DNA of 64,000 bases from Marinithermofilum abyssi (GCF_014641195.1 NZ_BMHQ01000013.1:32912-96911), one strand, 5' to 3'; shown: positions 8,580 to 17,648, counted from the stretch's first letter. Made by a program: numbers and translations. Notes: a model not told the origin generated them from the letters alone.

Positions 8580-9533
8580 TCATTGTTTCAGGTGGTCGGC
8601 AAACCAGCGGAGAATCTCATGATCCCGCTCTTTTTCATGTGTACTCAAATGGTGGTCGCCGCCGCGGAAGAACACGGTGCGATGCTCTTTATTCAGCCGG
8701 ATCAGCTGATGATCCAGCTTCCGTGCTTGGTTGGGCGATACTTTGTCATCGTTGGTCCCATGCAGGATCAAGAGGGGAGCATTCACCTTGTCGGGCCATT
8801 GGGCAACAGAACGCTTCTCATATTCTTCCCGATTCACCTTTGGGTCACCCACCATCCGGTGAATAGCCTGAATGACATCGGGCTCATCCATTCGGCCCCG
8901 GTAAAATTGCTCCAGATCGGTAATTCCCCCGACGACGGCAGCCGCTTTTACATGAACGCCGGCTTTCATCGCAAGGTACGTCATCATACCGCCCCGCGAA
9001 TAGCCCAACATCACCCGTTGTTTTCGGTCGACGTAGGGGAGGCGGTCGGCCAACGGAAATAGACTCAGTACATCGCCCAGATCAGAACCGCCGTACTGCT
9101 CATGTCCTTCCCCTCCGTCGTTGCCCCGATACTGGGAGCCGAGCACTACGTAACCCTTGGAAGAGAGAAAAGAAAAATACCGCAGGATATTCCTGTTGAT
9201 TTTAGATCGTTCCAACCCGCCCCCGCGGTTGAAGATAATCAGGGGATGTTTTTTCAAACGATCTCCTTTGGGCTTGGAAAGATATCCAACTACTTCCAAT
9301 CCGTCGCTCAGATAACGGATGCGGTATACCTCCACTCGGTTGGAAAAACGGGAATGCAGGGGAACCCGTTTCTGATAGACGATGGTGCCGTCTTTTTCAG
9401 CAGGGTGTGTTTGTCGCTGTTGCCGCGGTTGGGCTGAAGCGTTTGATCGATCTTGATGAAAAGGCTGGGTGCAGCCGGCTGCCGCGAGCATTGCGGCGGC
9501 AATCAGGCAACCGAGCCGGCCAAATCTGTGCAT
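8580..9533 (-). CDS. Alpha/beta-hydrolase (prolyl oligopeptidase-like) lipoprotein
   Basis: 317 residues from ATG 9533, which follows GGAGGA by seven bases; the longer upstream frame has no ribosome-binding site. A lipoprotein signal ends at lipobox AAAGC with Cys21, so the enzyme is probably anchored outside the membrane. The fold is an S9-type alpha/beta hydrolase: nucleophile Ser in MLGYSRGGMM, Asp in LILHGTNDDKVSP and His in GGDHHLSTHEKE. HPLIIFNRGGG marks the oxyanion region. The substrate (a peptide or an ester) cannot be told. It appears monocistronic. Confidence 0.85.
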   Translation of the reverse strand: MHRFGRLGCLIAAAMLAAAGCTQPFHQDRSNASAQPRQQRQTHPAEKDGTIVYQKRVPLHSRFSNRVEVYRIRYLSDGLEVVGYLSKPKGDRLKKHPLIIFNRGGGLERSKINRNILRYFSFLSSKGYVVLGSQYRGNDGGEGHEQYGGSDLGDVLSLFPLADRLPYVDRKQRVMLGYSRGGMMTYLAMKAGVHVKAAAVVGGITDLEQFYRGRMDEPDVIQAIHRMVGDPKVNREEYEKRSVAQWPDKVNAPLLILHGTNDDKVSPNQARKLDHQLIRLNKEHRTVFFRGGDHHLSTHEKERDHEILRWFADHLKQ

Positions 9534-9770
9534 GAGTGATTCCTCCAATGATGCTTGGTTATGATGAAACTCATACAAATTACCATTCCCAAACGAAGCC
9601 TTTCGGCAAACCTGTACCCCTAACGTATCGAAAAAAAGGGATATATTGGGTGGTAATTTCAACCAAATGATTGTGCGAACTTTTTGATATCTGGGGTGAA
9701 ATTGCGAGAGAACGCGAGATTATGGCTTTTTTTTGAACAGGAAACGGAGGATTGCTTACAGGTATTCAAA

Positions 9771-9799
9771 TTGCAAAGCGAGGGGCACTCTAGTAAACT
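9771..9799 (+). promoter_or_regulatory. Sigma-A-type promoter for the acetyltransferase gene
   Basis: TTGCAA at 9771 and TAAACT at 9794 are separated by 17 bases and lie about 40 bases before the start codon. The rest of the gap 9534-9770 shows no gene. Confidence 0.5.
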
Positions 9800-9837
9800 A
9801 AAAAACAGCTTTGGGTGAGCAGGAGGAAGGGTGTCCA

Positions 9838-10275
9838 ATGAACCTTCGGTCTTTTCAGTTGTCGGATGTTCATGCCGTGTCGGCCATCTGGAAAATGACG
9901 GCGTCACAGCAAAAAGAACAGGAAACATTGAAGATGTTGTCCAAGCAATTGGGTTGCGACCGCGATCTGGTTTTGGTAGCGGAAATGGATGGCCAAGTAG
10001 TTGGAGCGATTGTCGGTACCATGGACGGCAGTTGCGGGTATTTTTACTGTTTGGCAGTTCATCCCGATTATCAAGGACGTGGAATTGGTCGCCGTTTGGC
10101 CGTTGTTTTGGAAGAACGGCTACGCAGTAAAGGAGTCAAACGGATCGAGGTCATGGTGGACGAAGGGACGGAAAAGCTGAAGCCGTTTTATGAGCACTTG
10201 GGCTATTTCAGTATCTGTTCCGACGCGATGGAGAAGGGCTGGGTATTTCAGCCCGCAGAAACCCAAGTGGGTTAA
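9838..10275 (+). CDS. GNAT-family N-acetyltransferase
   Basis: 145 residues from ATG 9838, behind AGGAGGAAGG. The acetyl-CoA-binding motif A is clear: LAVHPDYQGRGIGRRLAVVL at about residues 75-94, preceded by the beta strand GYFYC and followed by VKRIEVMVDEG and FYEHLGY. The core length fits the family. The substrate is unknown; small GNATs of this kind acetylate amines, peptides or antibiotics. It is a single gene with its own promoter and terminator. Confidence 0.88.
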   Translation: MNLRSFQLSDVHAVSAIWKMTASQQKEQETLKMLSKQLGCDRDLVLVAEMDGQVVGAIVGTMDGSCGYFYCLAVHPDYQGRGIGRRLAVVLEERLRSKGVKRIEVMVDEGTEKLKPFYEHLGYFSICSDAMEKGWVFQPAETQVG

Positions 10276-10282
10276 ACCTGCG

Positions 10283-10308
10283 GCATTCGGACGCGAAAGC
10301 GTCTGAAT
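10283..10308 (+). other. Stem-loop with GAAA tetraloop
   Basis: CATTCGGACGC and GCGTCTGAATG form an 11-bp stem (one G-U) closed by a GAAA tetraloop, just after the acetyltransferase stop. There is no U-run behind it, so it may stabilise the mRNA 3' end rather than terminate. Confidence 0.5.
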
Positions 10309-10396
10309 GTGGCGAAAAATTGAAAGCCCTTTCTTTTGTGAAACCTAGCGGATTCAAGTGCTACGATACATAAAAATGGCGATAGACTTCCAACGG

Positions 10397-10418
10397 AAAA
10401 CGGGGTAGACCGTTTTTT
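10397..10418 (+). terminator. Rho-independent terminator
   Basis: AAAACGG pairs with CCGTTTT around GGTAGA and runs into T residues. It lies between the acetyltransferase and the subtilisin gene. Confidence 0.65.
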
Positions 10419-10523
10419 ATTATGCTTTCTCAATGTATCTTTTTGATAGATTTTGTCGAATGACGATTTTTTGGAGGACTTCTTCCATTCGGTGGCAAAT
10501 AGCAAGAGTAGGAGGTGGGTATC

Positions 10524-11822
10524 ATGAGAAAAAATCAGCAGGCTTGGTTTGAAACTGTCGGCGATCGTTTGGATCCCGGTTTGGTGCATCAGTTGAAGCA
10601 ACTGCGTCAGGGAAAAACGCAACGATCCACCCTTCCGGTCATCGTCCAGTTTGTCAGTGACCTAGAGGATAAGCACCGGGAAGAGCTGTATGAACGGTGC
10701 CAGATCAGTGACGAGGAGAGCATGGATGGGGAGCTGAAGTTCTTCAATGGCTTTTTCGGTCAAATGAAAGAGGATACTCTGCGGGATTTAACCCGGCATG
10801 AAGGCGTGGCCAAGATCTTCTACGACCGGGAAGTGCGTGCGTTTTTAGACGTCGCCCGCAAATCGACCGGTGCAGACTACGTGCAGGCAAAAGAGGGGTT
10901 GACCGGAAAAGATGTGACGATCGCTGTGATCGATACAGGTATCCACCCTCATCCAGACCTGATGAAGCCGGATAAGCGTATCATCGCTTTTGCTGATTTG
11001 ATCAACGGGAAAGAAGAACCGTATGATGATCAAGGACACGGTACCCACTGTGCCGGTGATGCAGCCGGAAACGGATATGAATCCGAGGGGTTGTATGCGG
11101 GGCCGGCTCCGGAGGCGAAACTGGTCGGGGTGAAGGTGCTAGACGCCGAAGGGGGCGGACAGCTTTCCACAGTGATCAAAGGTGTGGAATGGTGCGTAGA
11201 AAACAAGGAAAAATACGGAATCCGCATTATCTCTATGTCTTTGGGTGCTCCCGCTTTTGAATCCTATCGGGATGATCCGCTGGCTCAAGCAGTTGAGGTT
11301 GCATGGCATCACGGGATTGTCGTGTGTGTCGCTGCCGGCAATGAAGGTCCTTTCCCCGGCACGATCAGCACCCCCGGCTTGGACCCTGTGGTGATTACGG
11401 TGGGAGCGGCGGACGATAGAAACACGGTGGATCGGAAGGATGACGAAAAAGCTTCCTTCTCCTCCAGAGGCCCCACGTTGGATTTCTTGGTCAAGCCGGA
11501 TATTTACTCTCCAGGCACCGATATCATCTCCTTGAACGTGCCGGGCTCCCCGATTGACAAACAACTGCCTGAAAAACGGGTAGGCGAGCATTATATCGCC
11601 TTATCGGGAACGTCCATGGCGACGCCGATTACGGCGGGAATCGCGGCGCTCCTGCTGGAGGCCAATCCGAACCTCAGCCCCAATGATGTGAAAAGCATTT
11701 TGATGAGTACTTCCCAGTTTATGCCCGGCACGCTGGGAGATTCGGCTGGATATGTCAATGTGAAGAAAGCGGTCGCCTTGGCGAAGTCTTACCGGAGCTT
11801 CCAGGAGGAAACTGTTCGCTAA
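10524..11822 (+). CDS. aprX: AprX-like intracellular subtilisin (S8 peptidase)
   Basis: 432 residues from ATG 10524, eight bases after GGAGG. No signal peptide is present, which fits the intracellular AprX type (B. subtilis AprX is 442 residues). The catalytic triad is complete: Asp137 in AVIDTGIHPHPDL, His172 in GHGTHCAG and Ser364 in SGTSMATP; AAGNEGP supplies the oxyanion Asn. The N-terminal 110 residues resemble an inhibitor-type prodomain. It is monocistronic, ending at a terminator shared with convergent proC. Confidence 0.92.
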   Translation: MRKNQQAWFETVGDRLDPGLVHQLKQLRQGKTQRSTLPVIVQFVSDLEDKHREELYERCQISDEESMDGELKFFNGFFGQMKEDTLRDLTRHEGVAKIFYDREVRAFLDVARKSTGADYVQAKEGLTGKDVTIAVIDTGIHPHPDLMKPDKRIIAFADLINGKEEPYDDQGHGTHCAGDAAGNGYESEGLYAGPAPEAKLVGVKVLDAEGGGQLSTVIKGVEWCVENKEKYGIRIISMSLGAPAFESYRDDPLAQAVEVAWHHGIVVCVAAGNEGPFPGTISTPGLDPVVITVGAADDRNTVDRKDDEKASFSSRGPTLDFLVKPDIYSPGTDIISLNVPGSPIDKQLPEKRVGEHYIALSGTSMATPITAGIAALLLEANPNLSPNDVKSILMSTSQFMPGTLGDSAGYVNVKKAVALAKSYRSFQEETVR

Positions 11823-11854
11823 AGCCTCAGCAATCTGACAATCCATCTCGATAG

Positions 11855-11900
11855 AAAAAACCCAGCGAACCGTGGCCGGTCGGTCGCTGGGTTTCTTTTT
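11855..11900. terminator. Bidirectional terminator between aprX and proC
   Basis: AAACCCAGCGA pairs with TCGCTGGGTTT; poly-A precedes the stem and CTTTTT follows it, so both convergent genes can use it. Confidence 0.85.
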
Positions 11901-11906
11901 CACTGA

Positions 11907-12743
11907 TCAGCGGGATAGCGCCGTCATCGAGCGGCCTAGCTCTTGGGCCCGCTTTTTGGCGGAATGGACGGCTTCGGCAACGGCTTCTTCAAACCGGTGT
12001 TCGGCCAAGGTCTGTAATCCAGCCATGGTCGTCCCTCCGGGAGAGGTCACCTTTCTTCGCAATTCTGCAGGTTCTTCCCCGGTTTCCACCAGCATATGAG
12101 CCGCACCCAACAAGGTTTGCAATGTCAATTCCCTTGCCACCGTCCGGCTCAGTCCCGCTTCGATTCCCGCTTGTTCCAGGGCTTCCACGAGGTAGTAGAT
12201 ATATGCCGGCCCGCTTCCGGAAAGGCCGGTAACCGTATCCATTTGATCTTCTTCCACCACAATGGCAGACCCTATGGCGGAAAAGATGCGAACAGCAGCT
12301 TCCAGATCTTTTTGCTGTGCGTATTGTCCCTTGCATAAGGCTGTCGCAGAACGACCGATCATGCTGGATGTATTGGGCATCGCCCGAATGACGGCGGTCG
12401 GCTGCGGCAACAGGGATTCGATGAAGGAAGTGGGGATGCCGGCAACAACGGAGATCACCGTTTGGCCGGAGTGGATACAGCTGCCCCACTGCTGGATAGC
12501 ATCTGCCATATCTTTGGGCTTCACCGCCAGAATGACCTGCTTTGCTTGGCGGATGGTTTCTTCTTTATCGTTTGCGGCAAGTAATTGATACCGCTGTTCC
12601 AACTCGCGTAAACGATCGGTATTGGTCCGGTTGATGACGCGGATCTGATGGGGCCGGGTATCGGTATTCTCCAACAGACCGCACAAAATGGCTTCGGCCA
12701 TCGCTCCTGCTCCGATAAAGCAGGTTTGCGGTTTATCGTTCAT
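11907..12743 (-). CDS. proC: Pyrroline-5-carboxylate reductase ProC
   Basis: 278 residues from ATG 12743, behind AGGAGG. It catalyses the last step of proline synthesis, NAD(P)H-dependent reduction of pyrroline-5-carboxylate. The N-terminal Rossmann motif is CFIGAGAMAEAI. AVKPKDM and AMPNTSSMIG are typical, and the C-terminal signature includes TGLSGSGPAYIYYLVEAL and KVTSPGGTTMAGL. Expression is probably controlled by the T-box leader directly upstream, tying it to uncharged tRNA. Confidence 0.97.
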   Translation of the reverse strand: MNDKPQTCFIGAGAMAEAILCGLLENTDTRPHQIRVINRTNTDRLRELEQRYQLLAANDKEETIRQAKQVILAVKPKDMADAIQQWGSCIHSGQTVISVVAGIPTSFIESLLPQPTAVIRAMPNTSSMIGRSATALCKGQYAQQKDLEAAVRIFSAIGSAIVVEEDQMDTVTGLSGSGPAYIYYLVEALEQAGIEAGLSRTVARELTLQTLLGAAHMLVETGEEPAELRRKVTSPGGTTMAGLQTLAEHRFEEAVAEAVHSAKKRAQELGRSMTALSR

Positions 12744-12770
12744 GGGTCACGACCTCCTGTCTCCTGATAT

Positions 12771-13043
12771 AAAAACAAAAACCCTCCTTCGCCATAAGGA
12801 CGAAAGAAGGCCTCTTCCGCGGTACCACCTTGTTTGGCACTACTGTGCCCGCCTCAATGGGCAAGAACTGCCCAATCTTTGATAACGGAGGAAACTCCGT
12901 CCGACTCTTCACCGTCCGCTCACAGGGTGGGTTGGGGCAGGCATCCCGGCGGAGCCTTGCAGCCTGGCGGGCATCCGCTCTCTGGTACGGTAAGTCTGCC
13001 TTACTGGTCCTGTCATTGCGTTTGATCCGTCCATCTTGTAGTT
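12771..13043 (-). promoter_or_regulatory. T-box leader (tRNA-sensing riboswitch) upstream of proC
   Basis: On the minus strand the conserved T-box AAGGTGGTACCGCGG lies at 12831-12817. It is followed by an intrinsic terminator: CCTTCTTTCG, a loop, GGCGAAGGAGG, then GTTTTTGTTTTT ending near 12771. Upstream, paired and GC-rich sequence reaching about 13040 gives the length expected for Stem I to III. T-boxes allow readthrough when the cognate tRNA is uncharged. The proC context predicts tRNA-Pro; I did not resolve the specifier codon with confidence. Confidence 0.92.
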
Positions 13044-13049
13044 TTTTAT

Positions 13050-13079
13050 ATTATGCATAGTTGTCAAGAATGATGTCAA
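13050..13079 (-). promoter_or_regulatory. Sigma-A-type promoter of the proC T-box transcript
   Basis: Minus strand TTGACA (13079-13074) and CATAAT (13055-13050) with an 18-base spacer. A second TTGACA lies at 13067-13062 but has no -10 at usable distance. Transcription would start near 13043, just before the T-box leader. Confidence 0.6.
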
Positions 13080-13163
13080 GGCCGAAATAAATTCTGATTT
13101 TTATGTTTTATATTTGGCCGATTTTGGAAATAAAAGAAGATGGACAGGGAGTTGGAAGCATTG

Positions 13164-13730
13164 ATGAAGCTTACCAAGGGCCAAATCATTCGTATCGAGA
13201 GCATCAAACACGACGGCAGCTTTCATCGGAGCTGGGACCGGTCGGTGGTTTTGGAAGATCGGGGTGACTCTTTACTCCTGGCCAACAAAGATGTGAAAGT
13301 TACTGAGAAAGATGGTCACACGTGGGTTTCTCACGGATTGGCTGTTTGTCAGTTTCATAGGAAGCGTTGGTTTAATACCATACTACTATACGATGGAAAA
13401 AAATTTCAGCTATTTTATTGTAATATTGCTTCTCCTGTGCAAATGGCGGGTCCGTGTTTGAAATATGTCGACTACGATCTGGATTTGGTGGTGGATTCAG
13501 ACCTTCGGTATCGGTGGCTGGATCGGGAAGAGTTTGAAATCAACCGGAAACGGATGCAGTATCCCGCCCGGGTGATCCGGGAAGTGAACCGGGCGGTACG
13601 GGAGCTGGAACGCCGGGTTCGAGAAGGATCGGAACCTTTCACTCAACGCTTTGTGGAAAAAGGGCATCATCTTTTCTCTCATATGGACCAAAGCGTATGG
13701 GGTGAAACCAGGAGAAATGAAAACAAGTAG
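13164..13730 (+). CDS. ntdP: Nucleoside tri-/diphosphatase NtdP (DUF402, YgaC-like)
   Basis: 188 residues from ATG 13164. The frame is open from ATG 13140, but homologues begin at the sequence equivalent to MKLTKGQIIRIESIKHDG. DUF402 features are visible: HRSWDRSVVLED, a Trp-rich KRWFNTILLYD strand, and the acidic metal-binding motif KYVDYDLDLVVDSD. The B. subtilis YgaC/NtdP enzyme hydrolyses nucleoside di- and triphosphates. It overlaps the next gene by 14 bases, so the two are probably co-translated. Confidence 0.85.
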   Translation: MKLTKGQIIRIESIKHDGSFHRSWDRSVVLEDRGDSLLLANKDVKVTEKDGHTWVSHGLAVCQFHRKRWFNTILLYDGKKFQLFYCNIASPVQMAGPCLKYVDYDLDLVVDSDLRYRWLDREEFEINRKRMQYPARVIREVNRAVRELERRVREGSEPFTQRFVEKGHHLFSHMDQSVWGETRRNENK

Positions 13731-14244
13731 ACCTCGGCTGTTGTCATGGCTGCGTACCGTATTGTTCGCCGTTTCATTTGCGCTGGTGGTGAACCAGTTC
13801 GGCATCGCTTTGTCTGTGGTCAACGGCACTTCAATGAAACCCACATTGCAGAACGGGGACCGGTTATTAATCAACAAGTTCAGTTTTCTGTTTTCTCATC
13901 CGCAAAGGGGAGATGTCATCACCTTTGAGGATCCCTCTCAAAAAGGAAGATATCTGGTGAAGCGTGTCATAGGCGTAGTCGGGGATAAAATAGAGATACG
14001 CAAAGGGAGGTTATACCGGAACGGTCAGGTGGTAAAGGAACGGTACATCAACTCTTCCATCGAGGACGGTGACTACGGTCCAGTAGTGGTAAAACCGGGT
14101 ACGGTGTTTGTCATGGGTGACAATCGCCATCGGTTTGCCAGCAGGGACAGCCGCTATGAGAGTGTGGGAATGGTTCCGTACCGGCTGATTGACGGGAAAG
14201 TGGAGTTGATTGTGTGGCGGCCGTCATTGGCAGCATTTTTGTGA
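13717..14244 (+). CDS. lepB: Signal peptidase I
   Basis: 175 residues from ATG 13717, a standard length for the short SipS-type enzyme. One N-terminal membrane helix (about residues 12-33) anchors a catalytic domain outside the cell. Ser39 (box B, NGTSMKPTL) and Lys82 (box D, GRYLVKRVIGVVGD) are the catalytic pair; box E is VMGDNRHRFASRDSR. It cleaves signal peptides from exported proteins. The ribosome-binding site AGGAGA is very close to the ATG, so GTG 13702 is an alternative start. It overlaps the ntdP 3' end. Confidence 0.93.
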   Translation: MKTSRPRLLSWLRTVLFAVSFALVVNQFGIALSVVNGTSMKPTLQNGDRLLINKFSFLFSHPQRGDVITFEDPSQKGRYLVKRVIGVVGDKIEIRKGRLYRNGQVVKERYINSSIEDGDYGPVVVKPGTVFVMGDNRHRFASRDSRYESVGMVPYRLIDGKVELIVWRPSLAAFL

Positions 14245-14506
14245 TGGCATTTGTGGAAGCAATTTCAAATAATATAAAAAGTCAAAAAGTGTTCACAAAA
14301 AACTTTTGCGTCTGCAGGAGGAAGGGAGCATAATAGGTAAGGGCAACGGCACGTCCAGGTTCAACATTATAACAGACTGCAGATTTCGTTTTCGAGAGTG
14401 GTTTTTGTTCCTTTGATCCCATAATTACCCACAATTGCTCTTGAAGAACGGATTGTGAATAAAAGAACATAATGAAAAAACAGTACGATTTTGGAGGGAA
14501 TATCTT

Positions 14507-15286
14507 ATGGATCTGTTGAGTAAAACGCGTCGTATTTCGCGTATTCTGCAAAAAAATGTAAGCCACCATCTGGTAGACTTTGACCAAGTGGCGGGAGCAC
14601 TGTGTGATGTCATTGGGGCGAATATCTATGTCGTTGACCCGGACGGCAAAATCTTGGGATTGGCCATTAACCACGAAATCGAAAACGAACGGATGCAGTC
14701 CTACCTCAAAGAGCGTCAATTTCCTGAAGAATATGCCCGCTTGCTGATGGAAGTGGAGAAAACCTCCTCCAACGTCAGCGTGGATAGTCCCTACACTGCT
14801 TATCCGGTAGAGATGAAAGACATGTTCAAACATGGTTATACCACTCTCGTACCGATTATTGGGGGCGGGGATCACCTGGGTACTTTGGTGCTGTCCCGCA
14901 TCAACGACAAATTTGTCGATGATGATCTGGTATTGGCTGAATACGGCGCCACCGTTGTGGGTATGGAAATTCTGCGGGAACGTGCCGGTAAGATCGAAGA
15001 AGAAGCACGCAGCCGGGCTGTGGTGCAATTGGCGATCAACTCCCTGTCATTCAGTGAGCTGGAAGCAGCCGAGCACATTTTCCGTGAACTGGACGGAACC
15101 GAAGGCCTGTTGGTTGCCAGCAAAATCGCCGATCGAGTGGGAATCACCCGTTCCGTTATCGTGAACGCTCTCCGGAAGCTGGAAAGCGCCGGCGTGGTGG
15201 AATCCCGCTCTCTCGGGATGAAAGGGACCTATATCAAGATTCTCAATCCGAAGCTGTTGCCCGCTTTGGAAAAAGCCCGCAGCTGA
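14507..15286 (+). CDS. codY: GTP-sensing global transcriptional repressor CodY
   Basis: 259 residues, the same length as B. subtilis CodY. It represses amino-acid and stationary-phase genes when GTP and branched-chain amino acids are abundant. The N-terminal GAF domain spans about residues 1-155 ([16 protein letters not shown]). The C-terminal winged helix-turn-helix carries [20 protein letters not shown]. The start follows TTTGGAGGG. In many Bacillales codY ends a clpQY operon; here no clpY, clpQ or xerC is nearby and the gene has its own leader of about 260 bases, so it is freestanding. Confidence 0.97.
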   Translation: MDLLSKTRRISRILQKNVSHHLVDFDQVAGALCDVIGANIYVVDPDGKILGLAINHEIENERMQSYLKERQFPEEYARLLMEVEKTSSNVSVDSPYTAYPVEMKDMFKHGYTTLVPIIGGGDHLGTLVLSRINDKFVDDDLVLAEYGATVVGMEILRERAGKIEEEARSRAVVQLAINSLSFSELEAAEHIFRELDGTEGLLVASKIADRVGITRSVIVNALRKLESAGVVESRSLGMKGTYIKILNPKLLPALEKARS

Positions 15287-15295
15287 CGAAGGGCG

Positions 15296-15332
15296 AAAAC
15301 CGGTTTTTCCGTACGGAAAAACCGGTTTTTTT
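15296..15332 (+). terminator. Strong terminator after codY
   Basis: AAAACCGGTTTTTCC and GGAAAAACCGGTTTT form a long near-perfect stem around GTAC, followed by T residues. Confidence 0.93.
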
Positions 15333-15376
15333 GTGTAGGTACTTCACACCAAGCCGCTTTTTATTAGCAGCTCTGT

Positions 15377-15382
15377 TATAAT
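15377..15382 (+). promoter_or_regulatory. -10 element before the ABC exporter
   Basis: A perfect TATAAT lies 40 bases before the start. No good -35 is seen at 16-18 bases. Confidence 0.4.
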
Positions 15383-15421
15383 AGAAAAATGACCTTTTAA
15401 AAATTGGAGATGGAGAAGTGT

Positions 15422-17185
15422 ATGGGGAGTGTCCGGAGGTATCTTCGGTTTGTTCGCCCCTATCGAAAAGCCATCGGGTTAACGATGGGGGTCGGTGTCC
15501 TGAAATTTGGGATCCCGCTCTTGCTGCCCTTGATTTTGAAGTATGTGGTGGATGACTTGTTGATGACGGGCATGACCGCAGGCCAAAAGGTAGAAAAACT
15601 GTGGTGGGTGCTCGGGGGCGCCTTCTTTGTTTTCGCCGTGCTGCGGCTGCCCATCGAATATTACCGGCAGTACTTTGCGCAATGGACGGCCAGCCGGGTG
15701 CTTTTTGACATCCGAAACAGGTTGTTTGACCATATACAAAAACTATCGCTACGCTACTACAACAACCAGAAGGCAGGACAGATCATCTCCCGCGTGATCA
15801 ACGATGTGGAACAGACCAAAGAATTTGTGGTTACAGGGATGATGAACATCTGGCTGGACATGACGACACTGGCCATAGCCGTTGCCATCATGTTGTGGAT
15901 GGATCCCCTGATGACGGCGGTCGCTTTGGCGGTGTTTCCGCTGTACGGGATTGCCGTCAAGTATTTCTACAAAGGTTTGCGCCGTTTGACCCGGGAACGC
16001 TCCCAGGCCTTGGCAGAGCTGCAAGGCCATCTGCACGAACGGATTCAAGGGATCTCCGTTATCCGGGCATTTCACCTGGAAAAGCATGAACAGCGGCAGT
16101 TTCATAAGCGTAACCGGCACTTTTTGGACCGGGCATTCGCCCATGCCAAATGGAACGCGCAAACCTTTGCGGCCATCAATACCATCACGGACATAGCGCC
16201 TTTGCTGGTCATCGGCTTTTCAGCCGTGCAGGTGATTCAAGGAGACTTGACGATCGGGGAAATGACGGCTTTCTACGGGTATCTCAACTTGATCTATTCT
16301 CCGGTACGGAGGCTCGTCAACTCTTCCACCACCCTGACACAATCCCTCGCATCGATGGATCGGGTGTTCGAGTTCATGGATGAACCTTACGACATCACAG
16401 AACGCCCGGATGCTACCGATGTTTCGGAAGCACAGGGGGACATCCGGTTTGAAGGGGTGCATTTTTCTTACCGGGATGGCGGGGAAGAGGTGTTGAAAGG
16501 AATTGATCTGCACATTCCCCCGGGTCAAACTGTTGCGCTGGTAGGACCGAGCGGAGGAGGAAAGTCGTCGTTGGTTTCATTAATCCCGCGTTTTTACGAT
16601 GTAAACCGGGGCAGTATCCGGATCGACGGGAGGGACCTGCGGGACTGGACCCTTACAGGACTTCGCCGTCACATCGGCGTTGTGTTGCAGGACAATATTT
16701 TATTCAGCGGCAGTGTGCTGGACAACATTCTGATGGGTAAGCCGGAGGCCTTCATGGAGGAAGTGATTGCAGCGGCTCAGGCGGCCAACGCCCACGACTT
16801 TATTATGGAGTTGCCAAAGGGTTACGCAACGGAAGTGGGAGAACGAGGCGTCAAACTATCCGGTGGACAGAAGCAGCGGATTGCCATCGCGCGGGTTTTT
16901 TTGAAAGATCCGACCATCCTGATTTTGGACGAAGCCACATCGGCTTTGGACTTAAAGTCGGAGCAGCTTATTCAGGAGTCCTTGAAGCGGCTGGCGGAGA
17001 ATCGCACCACCTTGATCGTGGCGCACCGCCTGTCCACCATCACGCATGCCGATCGGATCTGTCTCATAGAAGAGGGGAAGATTGTGGAAAGCGGCACCCA
17101 CGACGAATTGATGGCACGAAACGGCAAGTACGCACGGTTGTTTAACGTACAGCATCTGGAACAGTCCAACAAAACGACTGTTTAA
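15422..17185 (+). CDS. ABC exporter, fused membrane and ATPase domains (YgaD-like)
   Basis: 587 residues from ATG 15422 behind GGAGAA; TTG 15404 and ATG 15410 are weaker alternatives. Six membrane helices occupy about residues 15-300. The ATPase domain shows Walker A GPSGGGKSS, Q-loop VVLQDN, signature LSGGQKQR, Walker B ILILDEATSALD and the switch His in VAHRLST. Such half-size exporters work as dimers and expel drugs, lipids or peptides. In B. subtilis, ygaD (ABC transporter) likewise follows ygaC/ntdP, though here lepB and codY intervene. The substrate is unknown. Confidence 0.9.
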   Translation: MGSVRRYLRFVRPYRKAIGLTMGVGVLKFGIPLLLPLILKYVVDDLLMTGMTAGQKVEKLWWVLGGAFFVFAVLRLPIEYYRQYFAQWTASRVLFDIRNRLFDHIQKLSLRYYNNQKAGQIISRVINDVEQTKEFVVTGMMNIWLDMTTLAIAVAIMLWMDPLMTAVALAVFPLYGIAVKYFYKGLRRLTRERSQALAELQGHLHERIQGISVIRAFHLEKHEQRQFHKRNRHFLDRAFAHAKWNAQTFAAINTITDIAPLLVIGFSAVQVIQGDLTIGEMTAFYGYLNLIYSPVRRLVNSSTTLTQSLASMDRVFEFMDEPYDITERPDATDVSEAQGDIRFEGVHFSYRDGGEEVLKGIDLHIPPGQTVALVGPSGGGKSSLVSLIPRFYDVNRGSIRIDGRDLRDWTLTGLRRHIGVVLQDNILFSGSVLDNILMGKPEAFMEEVIAAAQAANAHDFIMELPKGYATEVGERGVKLSGGQKQRIAIARVFLKDPTILILDEATSALDLKSEQLIQESLKRLAENRTTLIVAHRLSTITHADRICLIEEGKIVESGTHDELMARNGKYARLFNVQHLEQSNKTTV

Positions 17186-17228
17186 ACCGGGGCTTCAGAT
17201 GCACCGTGAAAAGATGGAGGGGAAGAGC

Positions 17229-17648
17229 GTGCGCAAATCATTCCCGATCAAGTACGAGTGGGATATTGTTTCCATCCGAAGTGAAGTGAGGGAGTTGGCT
17301 AAAGAGTACGGGTTTAATGATCTGGATCAATCCCGGATCGTGCAATCTGTATCGGAGTTGGCCCGCAATGTGGTACACCATGCGGAAGAAGGGGTTGTCC
17401 ACATCGAGAAGGTGGAAGAGGGAGAGAAAACGGGCATGCGCATTGTGGTCCAGGATTGCGGCCCCGGAATCGCTGATGTGGATGAAGTGATCCGCAAATC
17501 GGAATCCCCGGCGGTTTCTGATGGTTTTGGATTCAAGCATGTCCGGGAGCTGATGGACGAGTTCTCCATTCGGGACAACGAAGGAAAGGGAACCTACGTA
17601 GAAGTATATAAATGGCTTTCCCGTTCCGGTACGTACACGGAGCAATGA
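17229..17648 (+). CDS. RsbT-like anti-sigma / serine-kinase (HATPase) protein
   Basis: 139 residues from GTG 17229 behind GGAGGGG; ATG 17199 lacks a ribosome-binding site. The protein resembles RsbT over its whole length: EWDIVSIRSEVRELAKEYGF, the N-box SELARNVVHHA, the G1 box DCGPGI and the G2-like GFGFKHVRELMDEF. RsbT switches the stressosome to turn on sigma-B. No RsbS, RsbR or RsbX partner lies nearby, so its target must be elsewhere or different. It follows the ABC exporter by 43 bases and may share its transcript. Confidence 0.82.
   Translation: MRKSFPIKYEWDIVSIRSEVRELAKEYGFNDLDQSRIVQSVSELARNVVHHAEEGVVHIEKVEEGEKTGMRIVVQDCGPGIADVDEVIRKSESPAVSDGFGFKHVRELMDEFSIRDNEGKGTYVEVYKWLSRSGTYTEQ

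Noticed and set aside
13050..13079. Second TTGACA at 13062 as an extra promoter
   Set aside because: No -10 at 16-18 bases; only the outer pair fits.
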